Assembly: GCF_001411555.2 (NCBI RefSeq)
Contig: NC_049915.1
Coordinates: 19,749,424-19,813,423 of the forward strand
Source: Juglans regia
Taxonomy: Eukaryota > Streptophyta > Magnoliopsida > Fagales > Juglandaceae
Direction: 5' to 3'
Length of the DNA stretch: 64,000 bases
This document shows positions 1 to 12,080 of this stretch, one piece after another (positions within the stretch are counted from its first letter, which is position 1; each line of letters begins with the position of its first letter). The notes below the pieces were generated by a model. The model was not told the origin of the DNA. It saw nothing but the letters and a program-made list of their open reading frames with translations, and searched no databases. The translations under genes were made by a program, and so were the position numbers.

Positions 1-355
1 GAAGATCAGACAGAGAGTTCGCTCAATACTTGCTTGTTAGTTGGCGTGAGCGAGGCTCAGGTAAAGAGTTAGCTCAACACTCAGTCTAGTGAATAACTCG
101 ATAGTTGATTTCTTTTAGAGTTTCCACCGCATATGATGTTTTGTTTCTTGTACAGTCGAGAAAAAAAAAACTTGAGAGAGAGAGAGAGTGTCCGAGAAAA
201 AGCATTGCATTGCTCCATATTGTATTCCCACTTTTTCATAATAAGATCCTGTATAGGTCCATGAGCATAGACACGTTGCTGAACCACTTAAAATCTGTGT
301 TGTGTGTGATTGATTTCTGTTTTACTTTATTTTTCTCTTACCGTTTTCTCAACAA
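1..355 (+). repeat. 5' LTR (partial) of decayed copia element
   Basis: The first 355 bases match 3357-3700 (shared GCTCAACAC, TTGATTTCTTTTAG-like and GCATTGCTCCA blocks, AG microsatellite). The LTR is cut by the window edge. It is followed by a degenerate primer-binding site starting TGGTATTA at about 357, a decayed form of the initiator-tRNA-Met complement. Many differences from the 3' copy indicate an old insertion. Confidence 0.75.
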
Positions 356-394
356 CTGGTATTAAGAGTCAAGATTCAGTTCTAAGGGAGAATA

Positions 395-3356
395 ATGGTT
401 GGAGAAGAAGTGAAGGTGCCTGGAATTAGAAAATTTGATGGCAAATGCTTCGAGTATTGGAGGACGCAGATTGAGGATTATCTCTATGGGAAGAGACTTC
501 ATCTTCCTCTGATGGGGAATAAGCAGAGGATGGAAGAAGCTGATTGGACCTGCTAGATTGACGGGTCCTGGGGGTTACTTGGTTGACCCTATCAAGATTA
601 GTTTCACACAATGCTATCAAGGAAATTATGACATTGGCTTCGTTCGGCATGTATGAAAAGTCATCAGCGAATAACAAAGTATATCTAATGAAGAGACTAT
701 TTAACCTGAAGATGTCAAAAAGTACATCGGTTGCCCAACATCTGAATAAATTTAATACTATCACAAATGAGTTGTCGTCAATAGAAATTGAGTTTGATGA
801 TATGATTCAGGCTTTGATCCTATTGGTGTCATTGTAGCATAGTTTGGAGGCCATGAGAATGATTATGAGTAATTTTGCCGGGATGATGAAGTTGAAATAT
901 GATGATATCAGATTTGATTCTTGATGAGGAGGTGCGCAAGAGAGACTTTGGTGAGACCTCAGGTTCAGGTTCCGCATTGAATATTGATACTCGGGACATA
1001 GGACATGACAGGAACTCAAACAGGGGTAGATCAAAATCAAGGAATAGGGGCAAGAGCAGGTTAAGCTCTGGGCAGTAGAGCACTTGCTAGAATTGTAGCA
1101 AGGCTGGACACTTTAAAAGGATCTAAAAAAATTCGAAGAAAGTAGAGAATGATGCCGCAAATGTGGTAACTAAGGAAGTACATGATGCTCTACTTCTTGC
1201 AGTTCACAATCCGGTCGAGGATTGGGTCTTGGATTCAGAAGCTTTTTTTTTCACACCACTTCAGATCAAGAAATCATGCAAAACTATGTTGATGGTGACT
1301 TCGGTAAGGTGTACTTGGCTGATGGGGAAGCACTAGATGTAGTGGGCGTGGGAGATGTGGATATTGTACTCCCAAATTGGGATGTGTGGACTTTGCAGAA
1401 AGTCAAACATATTCTTGAGTTAAAGCAAAACTTGATCTTTGTGGGATAGCTTGATAATGATGGTCATTCGATAGTTTTCTCGAGTGGCATATGGAAGGTC
1501 ACAAAAGGAGCGATGTTGTTGGCTTGTGGTCAGAAGACTATAACTATGTACATGACATTGGGATTGAGAGACACGATTGCTACTGCTGAAACTGAGAATA
1601 CTATAGAGTTGTGGCACTACATACTTGGTTACATGTGTTATAAAGGCATTAAGCAACTACTGTAGAAGGGAAAGCTACTAGAGTTGAAGTCAGTTGATCT
1701 GAACATGTGTGAGAGCTACATTCTAGGGAAGCAGAAAAATGTTAGTTTCTTGAGGAGCGGTAAAGCACTAAGATCAAGAAAGCTGGAACTTGTACACACT
1801 GATCTATGTCTGTGGGGAACTTCCTAGATATTATCTCTTGGAGGTTCTCGGTACTACCTCACTTTCATTGACAACTACAATAGAAATGTATGAGTCTATT
1901 TCTTGAAACTGAAAGCTGACGTGTTTGAAGAATTCAAGAAATGGAAAGCCTTGGTTGAGACAGAAATAGACCTAAAGCTAAAATGTTTGAAGTCTGACAA
2001 TGGTATAGAGTACATTGATGGAGGATTCAAGGAGTACTGCTCAACGTATGATGTCATAATGGAGAAGACTATTCCCGGGACCCCACAACATAATGGTGTC
2101 GCTGATCGCATGAATAAGACCACCAATGAGCATGTTAGGAGCATGAGGTCACACTCTGGGTTACCACCAACATTCTAAGAAGATGTTGTTAGCAATGTAG
2201 TTTATTCGATCAATCGAGGGCCATCAGTTTCGTTGGAATATATACTACTTGAGGAGGTTTGGAGCGGAAAAGAGGTGAAACTTTCTCATCAAAGAACTTT
2301 TGGTTGTGTTTACTATATTCACATTGACTCTGATGCTTGTAATAAGTTTGATGTCAAATCAAGAAAGTGTTACTTTATTGGCTATCGCTTTTGGGATGAT
2401 TGGAGTCGGAGAAGCATCAGGAGCAGGAATGTGATCTTTATGTAAAGGGAGTAGGAGCTAAAAGTCGTGTACAATGATAAGTCTAGTACAGTAGTAGATG
2501 TAGTATCTCACGAGTTTGAGTTCGTGAGCTTGGATGAGCTTCTTGAGATCACAGTGCAGAGTCGAGGTGTGTGTGACGAGGATAATGGGTCTAGTGAACC
2601 CATTCCTATTGTTCTGCAATCACATCCAGATCAGTGGACACCTATAGTTGCTGTTTGCGGGTCTTCTAGGACTATCAGACCACCGTAGCGGTTCTCATCC
2701 ACCTTGAGTTATATTTTGCTGACTGGCAGTTGTGAGCCACAAAAGTATGAGGAAACTTTGCAAGATCAGAATTCGAGCAAGTAAAAGTTAGCCATGAAGG
2801 ATGAGATGGATTCTTTGTTAGGGAATCAAACATAGGAGCTGACTGAACTTCCAGTAGGGAAGAAAGCTTTGCACAAAAAGTGAGTATACCGATTGAAGAC
2901 TGAGCATGACGGCAGCAAAATGTATAATGCTAGACTTGTTGTGAAAGTTTTCAGCAGAAGAAATGCATTAACTACTCTGAGACATTCACTTGAGTTGTGA
3001 AAATCACAACTATCAGGTTAGTACTAGGAATGGTGGCTAAAGAAGCTTTACATTTTGAGTAGTTAGATGTGAAAACAACATTTCTCCATGGCGATTTAGA
3101 AGAAAACATCTACATGCATAAGCCTAAGAGGTTTGCAGTATAAGGGAATGAGAGTCTAGTATGCAAATCGAAGAAAAGCTTGTATGGCTTAAAACAAACT
3201 CCCTAGTAATGGTACAGGAAATTTGACAACTTCATGTACAGTTCAGAGTAGACCAAATGTCAAGCAAACCATTATTGCTACGTACGTACTTTGACAACTC
3301 TTATATCATTTTATTGTTGTGTGTAGATGATATGCTCATTATAGCGTCCAACATTG
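395..3356 (+). pseudogene. Decayed Ty1/copia gag-pol
   Basis: Pieces of a copia polyprotein can be read in order on the plus strand. A gag start at 395 has a FDGK/YW signature, and gag continues at 583-837. A damaged zinc knuckle lies near 1090-1130. A protease/GAG-pre-integrase part is at about 1222-1450. Integrase core fragments at 1903-2178 include a degraded form of the TPQHNGVAERMN motif. Integrase C-terminal parts are at 2233-2445, and reverse transcriptase remnants run from 2780 to 3350. Stops and frameshifts occur throughout. The RNase H end is missing: the sequence jumps from the RT active-site region straight into the 3' LTR at about 3357. The element cannot encode functional proteins. 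Its gag and integrase resemble the Tork/Tnt1 type; the lineage is inferred. Confidence 0.8.
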
Positions 3357-3700
3357 AGAAGCTCAACACTTGCTCTTTAGTTGGCTTGAGCAAGGCTTAG
3401 GTAGAGAATTCGCGCTTTAGTTGACGTCTTTTAGGTTTTCCACTACATACATATAAATATGATGTTTTGTTGCTTGTAAGACCACCAGAAAGACACAAAA
3501 ACAGAGAGAATATAATGAGAGAGAGAGAGAGAGAATGTGTGTGAGAAAAAAACATTACATTGCTCCAAAGTGTATTCTCACTTTTTTAGAATAAAATCTT
3601 CTACAGTTTCGTGGATATAGGCATGTTGCCGAATCACGTAAATTCTGTTTTGTGATTGATTTATGCTTTACTTTATTTTTTCTTATCGTTCTCACAATAT
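3357..3700 (+). repeat. 3' LTR of decayed copia element
   Basis: Diverged copy of bases 1-355, containing the same AG-repeat tract (about 3515-3530), the GCTCCA...TGTATTC block and a similar T-rich end. Sequence after 3717 is unrelated to the element and begins the upstream block of the GH18-kinase units. Confidence 0.7.
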
Positions 3701-3716
3701 CTTGTTTGTGTAACTT

Positions 3717-4971
3717 CTTGATGCCAGACTAGAAAATTCGACCAACTACATATATCATCAACATGGGAATTCTATTTGCTCTCTCATGACATCCCAATTG
3801 GCAAATTTGTATCTTCAAAAATAGAAAAAAGTGACGAGCCACCTGCTATAAGAGGATTTGAAAGTCCCAAATATGGAATTTTTTGTACACGATAAGTTTG
3901 TGTATACCATAAGTAGTGAATAGTAATAAAAAAATAATAAAAATATGTATAAAATAATAAATAATAATGAATATTCCACTATCCAAACGAAATGATAAAA
4001 AGAGAATGTAATACGAGACCCTTTGTGAATAGAGAAATCACATGGATACAAATTTTACTATTATTAAAATAAACAATTTAATGTAAAACTTTTGGTCAAC
4101 TTGCAAAGTCTAGCACTTTGTCAAAGCAGCATCATAAGCTTTACTTCATGATCGATTGAAAATGTCTCCTTTAAAAGGGTGAAGTCATAAGTTATGATAT
4201 TCATAGATGCGTTATGATCTCTTTGCAGTATTAAATAGTACTGGGAGAAGTCGTTGATTTGCTGAAGAAGGAAATCACATGCTGGAGATGCAAACTAGGA
4301 AATAATAATATATATGCTCCCACGACCATAAAAGTCAACAAGAGAAACCAGAATTATAGGATCAACAGTGTCAATGAGACCTTGAAATGTCTGTAAATCT
4401 GAACACGGCAAGTACTTTCCTACTAATATTTTCAATATACCAGCCAACTTGGTCATTCCTTCCTCTTGAAACCTTCTTTTTCTTTTTCTGGACAAATGTG
4501 CTGAGTACGTCATATTTTTCTTTGGTGACTGGTGATGTCCAAGGTCACCATATTGATCTGGAAGGACTTTGCCATTCCTTGTAGCAAAACGTGGAAGGAC
4601 TTGGCCATAAAATATCATCCTATATATATCAATATCACAGAGAAAAACAAGGTAACAAGCCGTAAGGCATTTTTCTTTTAGATGTACCGACTCGACCCAA
4701 CATAACACGACACGACACGAAAATTCTGATTTTTTTTTTTAGATCTTTTGAAGAAAATCTAAGCCAAAAGTCATTGTATAGTACTCGTGGAGCCGTCGCT
4801 AAAAACTGAACAGTTCTGTAATTTGAAGCATAAAACTGAACAGCGCTATTAATCCCCTGCTTTGCTGTGCACAGTACTTTTCTTCTGCAGAATTCTGCTG
4901 GGACATCTCTTCCTTTAAGTGCAGGACTTCGTTACCTGCCTTTGGGTTATATGTGTTGACAACATTCTTCT
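3717..4971 (+). repeat. Duplicated upstream block, unit 0
   Basis: Non-coding or unassigned sequence shared with 9575-10984 (unit A) and 21655-22304 (unit B). It contains the string TGACATCCCAATTGGCAAAT at about 3789, the GATCGATTGAAAATGTCTCC block near 4150 and the GAATTCTGCTGG block just before the start codon. It is the 5' flank of a GH18-kinase gene and marks a third tandem copy. Confidence 0.75.
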
Positions 4972-5031
4972 ATGTCGTCCAAACTGGCCACCCTCTTCCT
5001 CTTCATCCTCTTCTATATCCCTCTCAAATGA
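4972..5031 (+). pseudogene. GH18-kinase relic (signal peptide only), unit 0
   Basis: An ATG at 4972 opens 19 codons nearly identical to the start of units A and B (MSSKLATLFLFILFY...). They encode the hydrophobic core of a signal peptide and end in TGA at 5029-5031. Homology to the other units stops abruptly at 5030, where unrelated transposon-like DNA begins, so the rest of this copy has been deleted or displaced. It is a dead remnant, useful only as evidence of a further tandem copy. Confidence 0.8.
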
Positions 5032-5774
5032 GAAAAACGCGGGGTAATTAAATTTTGTCAGCTTTTTGAAGCGAGTTAATATCAACGCAAACTCTAATGA
5101 AGCTTATTTCGACGATTAAGAAAATGGCTAGAAATACTCATTTGCGGTGACTAAAATAATTGTAAATAGTCCTGTACAATTATCTCATAAATTTGGTAAA
5201 AGGCTTATTTTTGGCACTTTTTATCCGCCGCTAATAAGAATTACTTAGTTGCATAAGACTTTTACGGCAACTATTTTCGCCGCAAAATATCTATTACGGC
5301 AATTTTCGTTTTTGACGGAAAGAAAATGCTGTTACAGTAACAATAGTTTATTGCGGCAAAAAAAGTTGCCACAATATGTACAAAAGTTGCCATAAATAAG
5401 GGCAGGTTTGGTAACCAAAACAAAACATAAAATTCTCATCTCATCTCATCTCATCATTACATATTTTTTAAATTTCCATATAAAATATAATAAACAATTC
5501 AACTTTTTCAAATCTCAATACACCTTTTTTAAATTTCAAAACAATAATAATATTAAAACATAATATTTTAACTTCAAAATAAAATACAAAATTTTCATCT
5601 CATCCCTCAAACCTACCTTAAGTGAATAGTAAATTCAGCATCAGTATTTTGAATACATTGCATTGGAATTCAGTGGTGAGTTAAAAATCGCCGCAAATAA
5701 GGGCTATTTGAGGCGATTTTTTTTTTTTTGCGACAATCTAAAAATCACTGAAAAAGTTCTAATTTCTTGTAGTG
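5031..5774. mobile_element. CACTA-like fragment, 5' truncated
   Basis: The right end is TTTCTTGTAGTG (about 5763-5774), the complement of the CACTACAAGAAA terminus typical of many plant CACTA elements. The interior has repeated GCCGCAAATA/TTGCGGCAA subterminal-type motifs in both orientations. I could not find the matching left terminus, so it is probably truncated. A Tourist-like MITE sits inside it. Confidence 0.5.
5400..5618. mobile_element. Tourist-like MITE
   Basis: A 219-bp AT-rich element with imperfect terminal inverted repeats (GGGCAGGTTTG and CAAACCTACCT) is flanked by TAA at 5397-5399 and 5619-5621. A 3-bp TAA duplication is the PIF/Harbinger (Tourist) signature. The interior has the CATCTCATCTCATC/AACAATTCAACTTTTTCAAATCTC pattern also seen at 10632-10835. 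It carries no coding capacity. Confidence 0.6.
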
Positions 5775-6394
5775 AAAGATAAAAGAAGTCACCCTAGCTT
5801 CTACAATCTAAAAACAGCCCTGAATTCACACCCAACTTCCTCTTATCCTAAAAACATGGCCACCTACAAAAAAGCACAATCACTTCTCTTTCTTTCTCTC
5901 TCTCTCTCTCAACTTTCTCTCAAAAAAGATTTTTCTCTATCTCTTAGCTTTCTGGAGCAACTAGAAAACACTCTCTCTTAACTTTTTTCTTTCTTTTGCT
6001 GAATAAACTCTCTTTCTGGAGCAAGTACTCATGGTGTCTTGCATATTATATTTTTAATGTTTATATTGATATTTTTAAGATTTAGAATATAATTTATGTA
6101 TATAATTTATTTATATAACTACTATATCAAAATGGTATACTAAAATGTACTATTACCAAAATATTCCGTTTCGGTTAAGATCACATGAATGGAATTCAAA
6201 ACTTTGATATTTAGTCCAACCTCCTCCAATTTACTTAACCAATCATCGCATACACGTCAAGCAAAAAAAACAAATACACTTTCAAGCCAATCGACTCCTC
6301 TCGACATGTCCCACTACCAACACTCACAAACCAACTTATTAATCAATTCAAACAGCCCAAAACAGCCGCTCCTCAACCCTGAACAGCCACACAC
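5775..6394. other. Unassigned AT-rich DNA with CT microsatellite
   Basis: I see no gene here. A TCTCTCTC tract lies at about 5890-5915. The DNA is AT-rich and includes a short open stretch without recognisable domains. It forms the left flank of the solo LTR, with CACAC at 6390-6394 duplicated at 9076-9080. Confidence 0.5.
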
Positions 6395-9075
6395 TGTAAC
6401 ACCCCGTCTCCGAGAGTCCGGAGAGTTAACTCATATAACCTGATAATCAACTCTAACAAGGCTAGAGTACTTCCAAATTCAAGAATATATATTTTCCAAA
6501 ACCTCAAATCAAACGTAAATACTCCAATTAAATAAATCATATAAACTCATTTATCCAATATTCAATCCAACAACCCAAATAAAATCAACTCTTCTTCATG
6601 TCTCAAATAACAACTAAAAATAATATAACATTAATATAATTCTCCATAAACCGTCTAAATCCATTAAAGCAAACTTAAGAAAATAATTAACCTCCGACAC
6701 CAATACTAATATCATGAGATACCTAACAACAAATCACTGCTAATCTTCTCCATAGACTCTAATATTGATCCTCAGCTAAACCATCATTGTGATCTGAAAT
6801 ATTATGAAGATTAACGGGGTGAGTTATCAACAACTCAGCAAGCAGAGAGCATATACTAGCATGTAAACATGAGCATTTATAACATTTGATAAGCCGAACA
6901 AAACATTTACTTTCAGAATGCAGAAACAAAACTTGTACAAAAACATTAGAGCGAAATTTTCAGAAAAATAAACTTATTCCAAAAAGAGAATCTGTTGGCA
7001 TTTCTAAACTGAAACATTATAATCATATCATCGTTTAATATCACATCAGGACAATACCATGTTTAACCTCCGTGGTAGGGTTATAAACCACCATTATACC
7101 CGTGGCTGGGCCATATTCCATGTTTCACCCCCGTGGTAGGGTTATAAACCACCATTATACCCGTGGCTGGGCCATATTCCATGTTTCACCCCCGTGGTAG
7201 GGTTATAAACCACCATTGTACCCATGGCTGGGCCTTAACAGAAACAAAACAGATTTCATCGAAAATCCGATTACAATTATATACAGAATCAGAACTTCAT
7301 GCCAAGGTTTTCAGATGACACATCATTCCAAAACAAAACATTGAAAAGCTTCAGATCATTTCACATGTTCGAGATAAACATAAACAAAATATTCTCATTT
7401 GTTCATAACAAAACTTCTAAATTTTCATATTCGCTCTTTTACATAGTTCAGAAGTAAAGTGCACAAAACTAGCTCATGTCTACACCAGTCATGACAGAAA
7501 AACACTTTCTCTTATATAGAATTTATGCATATGCAGAATAAACATCTGAGGTTGTTTTCAGATCATCTCTTTTCAAAACAAACATGCTTATTTTTCAAGG
7601 TCAACCTCATTTCATTTGTTTTATGCAAAACTAGTATATGAACCCCGCTTACCTGGACTTCTTAACTTTTCAGTATTTTCCACAAAAATGTCGAGTCGAC
7701 TATAAATCGTCACCTATAAAAATAATCACACAATTTTCGTAAGTTTTCAATCAATCACGGATTTCCATATTTAAGCCTAACTTCTAAAATAATCTATCTT
7801 AATTTCTCAAAACTTAAAACCCTCATAATCCCAAAATATATCACCACTTCCTAAAAAATCACCAATATCCACCATGACCAACATCAAACTCAAAACACCA
7901 ATATTTAAATCTGAAACAGCCAACAAATTTCATAGCATAAACCAATCACACAAACAACTCCATCATCCAATCCAACCGACTCCCTTACTCCTCGGACTCA
8001 GTCTGGCACAACTAACAAATTCACAATAAATATGAATTAGTGTAAAAATATATTTAAATCTCAAAAGTTTTTTGAGAAAAAATACTTACAATGCTATAAT
8101 ATAATTTTTGAAAGATTACGGAGGTGCTAGAAACGGCATAGCAGCAACAAAACAGTGCAAAATGCACTGTGGTCGTGGGTCTCAGAAACTCACTTTTGAA
8201 AGGGTGTAAACGAAGACCCGAGATTGATAGGGTAGGGCCTAGGGATGTCGGTGAAGCTAGTGGTGGTGGTGGTTGGCCGTGGTTGGCAGCGTGAGCGGCG
8301 GTTGAAGGCCAGAAAGCACGAATCGGAGATGGAGATAGATGGACTTCACCGGTGATAGATCGGAGCCAAGGATTGGTGCATTAGGTTGCTAGGAGGTCGA
8401 TGATGAAGTGGTGAAGAGATGGTGGCCGATGGTGGCGCGACGGCGGCGCACGAGCACAAGGAACGCCGCGGCATAGTGTTGCGCGCGGGGGCAAACGGCG
8501 AAGCGAAAGGGGCTGAGATTGGAGGGAGGTGGTCGCCGGAGGGTGGGGAAGGCCGTGGGCTGGGCGGTGTCGCCGGACGGAGGCACATGGCAGCGGGCTG
8601 GGGGAGAAAAGGATCGGACAGAGAGAGAGAGGGGGCTGGGTCGCGCGCGGGAGGGAGCCGTTCCGGAAAAGGAAAAGAAAAAAAAAAAGAAAGAAGAAAA
8701 AAGAGAGAAGAGAAAAAGAAAGTGGAAAAGAAAAATGAAGGAAAATAAATTAGGTTTAAATCTCACAACTTGGGTCACAAAATTCCAACTAAAACGATTT
8801 TAAAACCACAAGTTAAATAAAATAATTTAAACGTAATGGTAAAGTGAAATTAAAATAATTAAATCTCATAGTAATTAATTTAGAATAAAGAGATTTTAAA
8901 CGAATAACAATAATTAATAATAAGAAAGCACTTCAAAATATAATTTTTACAAAATTAAAAAAATCATAAAATAAACCCACTAAAAATCCAACAATTTTAA
9001 AATAAGAGAATAAATTTTTTTGAATAAATAAAAATAATCCTTCAGTAAAAATACACTAAAATACGGGGTGTTACA
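6395..9075 (-). mobile_element. Solo LTR of a long-LTR gypsy family
   Basis: 2681 bp beginning TGTAACACCC and ending GGTGTTACA, flanked by the 5-bp duplication CACAC (6390-6394, 9076-9080). No internal region or second LTR is present, which is the product expected from LTR-LTR recombination. Its first 1.26 kb (6395 to about 7653) is homologous to the nested element LTRs at 27431 and 32195, but its remaining 1.4 kb is unrelated to theirs. By comparison with those LTRs the element sense is the minus strand. The segment about 8220-8650 is strikingly GC-rich and purine-skewed against AT-rich surroundings; the open frames there are low-complexity by-products. Confidence 0.85.
7057..7234. repeat. 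61-bp tandem repeat, about 2.9 units
   Basis: The unit runs from CCATGTTT through CCCGTGGTAGGG, AAACCACCATTATACC and GTGGCTGGGCC. It repeats about three times and also occurs in the two nested LTRs at 28092-28330 and 32857-33034. Confidence 0.9.
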
Positions 9076-9080
9076 CACAC

Positions 9081-9574
9081 AATCTATGACCAACCACTCA
9101 TTTTCCTCTCGATTGGTCACGAGTCTCGCCATTACATTTTAAATTTTAAATTTGTATTTTAAATTTAGCAGATGATTTTTAAAGCAAGCCGAGTATTTTA
9201 AAATCTACGAAATATTTTAAAAGTCCAAAATTATTTTAAATGAGGTGCTTTTAGTATTATTGAACCAAGTATAATTTTTAAAGTAAGCCACTTTATATTT
9301 TTGGAGCTCCGAAATTAATATAGTTTTAAAAAATTATTTTATTTAAATGACTTTTTTTCTTTAGGAATATTAATTTATATTCATTATTTTATTGAATGTT
9401 AAAAACTCTACTTATTTAGATGATTTTATTTCACCTAAGAAATATTTATTAAACTCATCATTTTATTCTATCATGATCAAAAGTATTATTTTTGGGATCA
9501 ATACATCAAAAGTTGTATTTTTACATTTAGTCTATTTTCCTTTCCTTTCTATTTTCTTTATGCCTTTCTCTCCT
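9081..9574. other. Unassigned AT-rich DNA
   Basis: AT-rich sequence with many TTTTAAAT runs. I see no coding potential or repeat structure beyond base composition. It separates the solo LTR from the upstream block of unit A. Confidence 0.4.
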
Positions 9575-10984
9575 ATTTACTCTCTCATGACATCCCAATT
9601 GGCAAATTTGTATCTTCAAAAAAAGAAAAAAGTGACGAGCCACCTGCTAAGAGGATTTGAAAGATCTTGTGTACACGATAAGTTTGAAAACAGTGTTCTA
9701 GTTTGGTTTGGCCTTGACTGAGTTTTTGTTTTTTTGATAGACCTTGACTGTGAGTTAGAGAATGGAATATGAGACCCATTCTGAATAGAGAAATTGCAGG
9801 GATATATACAACTTTTACGATTATTAAACTAAACAATTCATTGTAAAACTTTTGGTCAACATGCAAAGTCTAGGCACTTTGTCGAAGCAGCATCATAAGC
9901 TTTACTCCATGATCGATTGAAAATGTCTCCTTTAAAAGGGGAAAGTCATAAGTTATGATATTCATAGATGCGTTATCTCTTTGCAGTATTTTTTTTCTCA
10001 GAATCTTTACAGTATTAAATAGTGGGAGAAGTCGTTGATTTAATTACCAAAAGTGAAATATATTTGCTGAAGAAGGATCAACAGTCAATGAGAACTTGAA
10101 ATGTCTGTAAATTTGAACACCAGTACTTATTCGTCCTACTAATATTTCAAATATACCAGCCAACTTTGGTGACTGGTGATGTCGACACCATGTTGATCAG
10201 GAAGGACTTTTGCCATTCCTTATAGCAAAACGTGGAAGGACTTGATCACCATAAAATATCTAGAAATTTTTTTTTTATTAATCACTATTCACACTCCACA
10301 CTTTATAAAAAAAAAACCTTGATACTCAATGATAAAGTTATAGACGGGGGTGTAGAGTGTCTATCATGACTGTTACGTAATAATTCAAATATTTATATAT
10401 ATCAATATCACAGAGAAAATCGATGGCACAAGCTTGTACCGACACGTCACGAGCAAGAATTCTGAGTTTTTTTTTTTTTTTTTATTCTACAATGAATATC
10501 ATTTTCATATGAAAATCCAAGCCAAAAGTCATTGTAGAGTATTGGTGCATGGAGGCATTGCTTAGAGCTGGACCAGCTAAATGTTAGTCAAATCTAAATT
10601 TAAATGTTAGTCAAATCTAAATTTTAATTAAGGGTACGATTGGAACTTAAACATATATCAATTCATCTCATTTTATTATTATAATTTTTTTAAATTTTAA
10701 TATAAAATATAATAAATAATTTAACTTTTTCAAATCTCAAAATAATAATAATATTAAAAAATAATATTTTAATAATATTTATTATCTCAACTCAACTCAA
10801 TTTAACCCACCTCATTTCAAGGTAAAAACGCAGCCTAAAATGTTTTCAAAATTAGTTGTACTGGTCTAAGTCATATCACTTAAACAACTTTTCTTCTGCA
10901 GAATTCTGCTGGAAGATCTCTTCTTTTAAGTGCTGGATTTCCCTGCACATGCCTTTGTGTTATATGTGTGGACAACATTCTTCC
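9575..10984 (+). repeat. Duplicated upstream block, unit A
   Basis: Homologous to 3717-4971 and, in part, 21655-22304. Shared landmarks are TGACATCCCAATTGGCAAAT (about 9589), the GATCGATTGAAAATGTCTCC block (about 9910), CGACACGTCACGAG (about 10440) and the GAATTCTGCTGGAA block near 10900. It is interrupted by a MITE (10632-10835). It probably contains the promoter and 5' UTR of unit A. Confidence 0.75.
10632..10835. mobile_element. Tourist-like MITE in unit A promoter
   Basis: AT-rich 204-bp element flanked by TAA at 10629-10631 and 10836-10838. Its ends are GGGTACGATTGG and an inverted relative (complement GGCTGCGTTTTT). The core matches the MITE at 5400-5618 (AATAAT...TCAAATCTCAA pattern). 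It lies about 150 bp upstream of the unit A start codon and is absent from the unit B flank, so it could affect expression; that effect is inference. Confidence 0.5.
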
Positions 10985-12080
10985 ATGTCGTCCAAACTGG
11001 TTGCCCTCTTCCTCCTCATCCTCCTATATCTCGCTCTCAAATGCCACTGTTCAACCCCACAATCACGGGTCCAAGCCGGCTACTATTATATGGATGTCGG
11101 AAATCTCATTTCCGATATAAATTCTAAGCTTTTCACGCACCTTATATGCGCTTTCACTTACGTTAACTCCTCCACCTACCACCTCTCCATCAACTCCTCC
11201 ACCGAACAACAATTCTCTACCTTCGCCCTCACCGTAAAAATCAAGAACCCGTCCGTTACAACGCTTTTGTCGATATGGGTTGGCAGAGAGCATTTGCCAA
11301 ACTTCTTCTCAATGATAAACCAGTCCTCTTATAGAAATTCTTTCGTTCAGTCTTCCATAGAAACAGCTAGGCTTTATGGGTTTCAAGGTTTAGACCTTCG
11401 TGGGGTTGTGCCAACAGGAACTAGCTCCGAAATGGCCAATTTCGGTACCCTTTTGGACGAGTGGCGAGTTGCTGTAAATTCCGAGGCTAAAAATTCAAGC
11501 AATCCAGAGTTACTCCTGGTCATGGCCGGCAATCGTCTGCCAGCTTTGGGTTCAGTGATTTACCCAATTGATTCCATGAGGAGGAACTTGGATTGGGTAC
11601 ATGTAAAAGCGTACGATTACTATTTGCCTGGAAGGGACAGAGTCACATACTTTCATGCAGCTTTGTTTGGCCCTTCGAACATGGCTAACACGGATAACGG
11701 CATAAATGAGTGGAAGAGAAGAGGTTTTTTGCCAAGCAAGTTGGTCTTGGGGTTGCCTTTCCACGGCTATGCGTGGACACTTTTGAGCCCCCAAAAGAAT
11801 CCGGTGGGTGCAGCCTCTACGGGTCTGGCTGTCACAACGGACGGTTCCGTGAGCTATAATTACTTCAAATGGTTCATTAGAAACTATGCTCATGAAGCAG
11901 TTTCCGGGTATAATGCTACTGCAGTGGTGAATTACTGGACGTTTGGGTTAATTTGGATTAATTACGACGATGTGGAGGCTATTAGAGCTAAAGTTTCTTA
12001 TGTAAAGCAAAAGGGTCTGCTTGGTTACAACATATTTCAAGTCCGCAATGACGACAACTGGGTGCTTTCTAAAGCAGCAG
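10985..12080 (+). CDS. Unit A exon 1: secreted GH18 chitinase-like ectodomain of a receptor kinase
   Basis: The ATG at 10985 is chosen because it opens a hydrophobic signal peptide (about residues 1-23) and is shared with units 0 and B. The exon encodes 365 residues of a class V (GH18) domain: the AGYYY strand, LFTHLICAF, SVTTLLSIW, YGFQGLDL, VKAYDYY and LGLPFHGYAWTL are recognisable. The catalytic D-x-x-D-x-D-x-E is replaced: after LDL comes RGVVP, so the acid/base Glu is absent and hydrolysis is not expected. The exon ends at a phase-1 GT donor (12081), in the same position and phase as units B and C. The membrane and kinase exons lie at 19041-21060. Without splicing, the frame stops at 12121 and would give a soluble GH18 protein. 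Family precedent: tobacco CHRK1 is a GH18-like receptor kinase lacking chitinase activity. Confidence 0.85.

Noticed and set aside
7057..7234. Regular repeats that could suggest a CRISPR-like array
   Set aside because: The copies are directly adjacent 61-bp tandem units without spacers, inside a plant LTR.
8346..8803. Several overlapping open frames on both strands in a GC-rich block
   Set aside because: They are low-complexity (Arg/Gly/Glu/Lys or Pro/Ser/Phe rich), occur in multiple frames at once and lie inside the U3 part of a solo LTR.
10260..10375. Possible small inverted-repeat element (CACACTCCACAC versus GTGTAGAGTGTC)
   Set aside because: The arms are short and imperfect and no target duplication was found.
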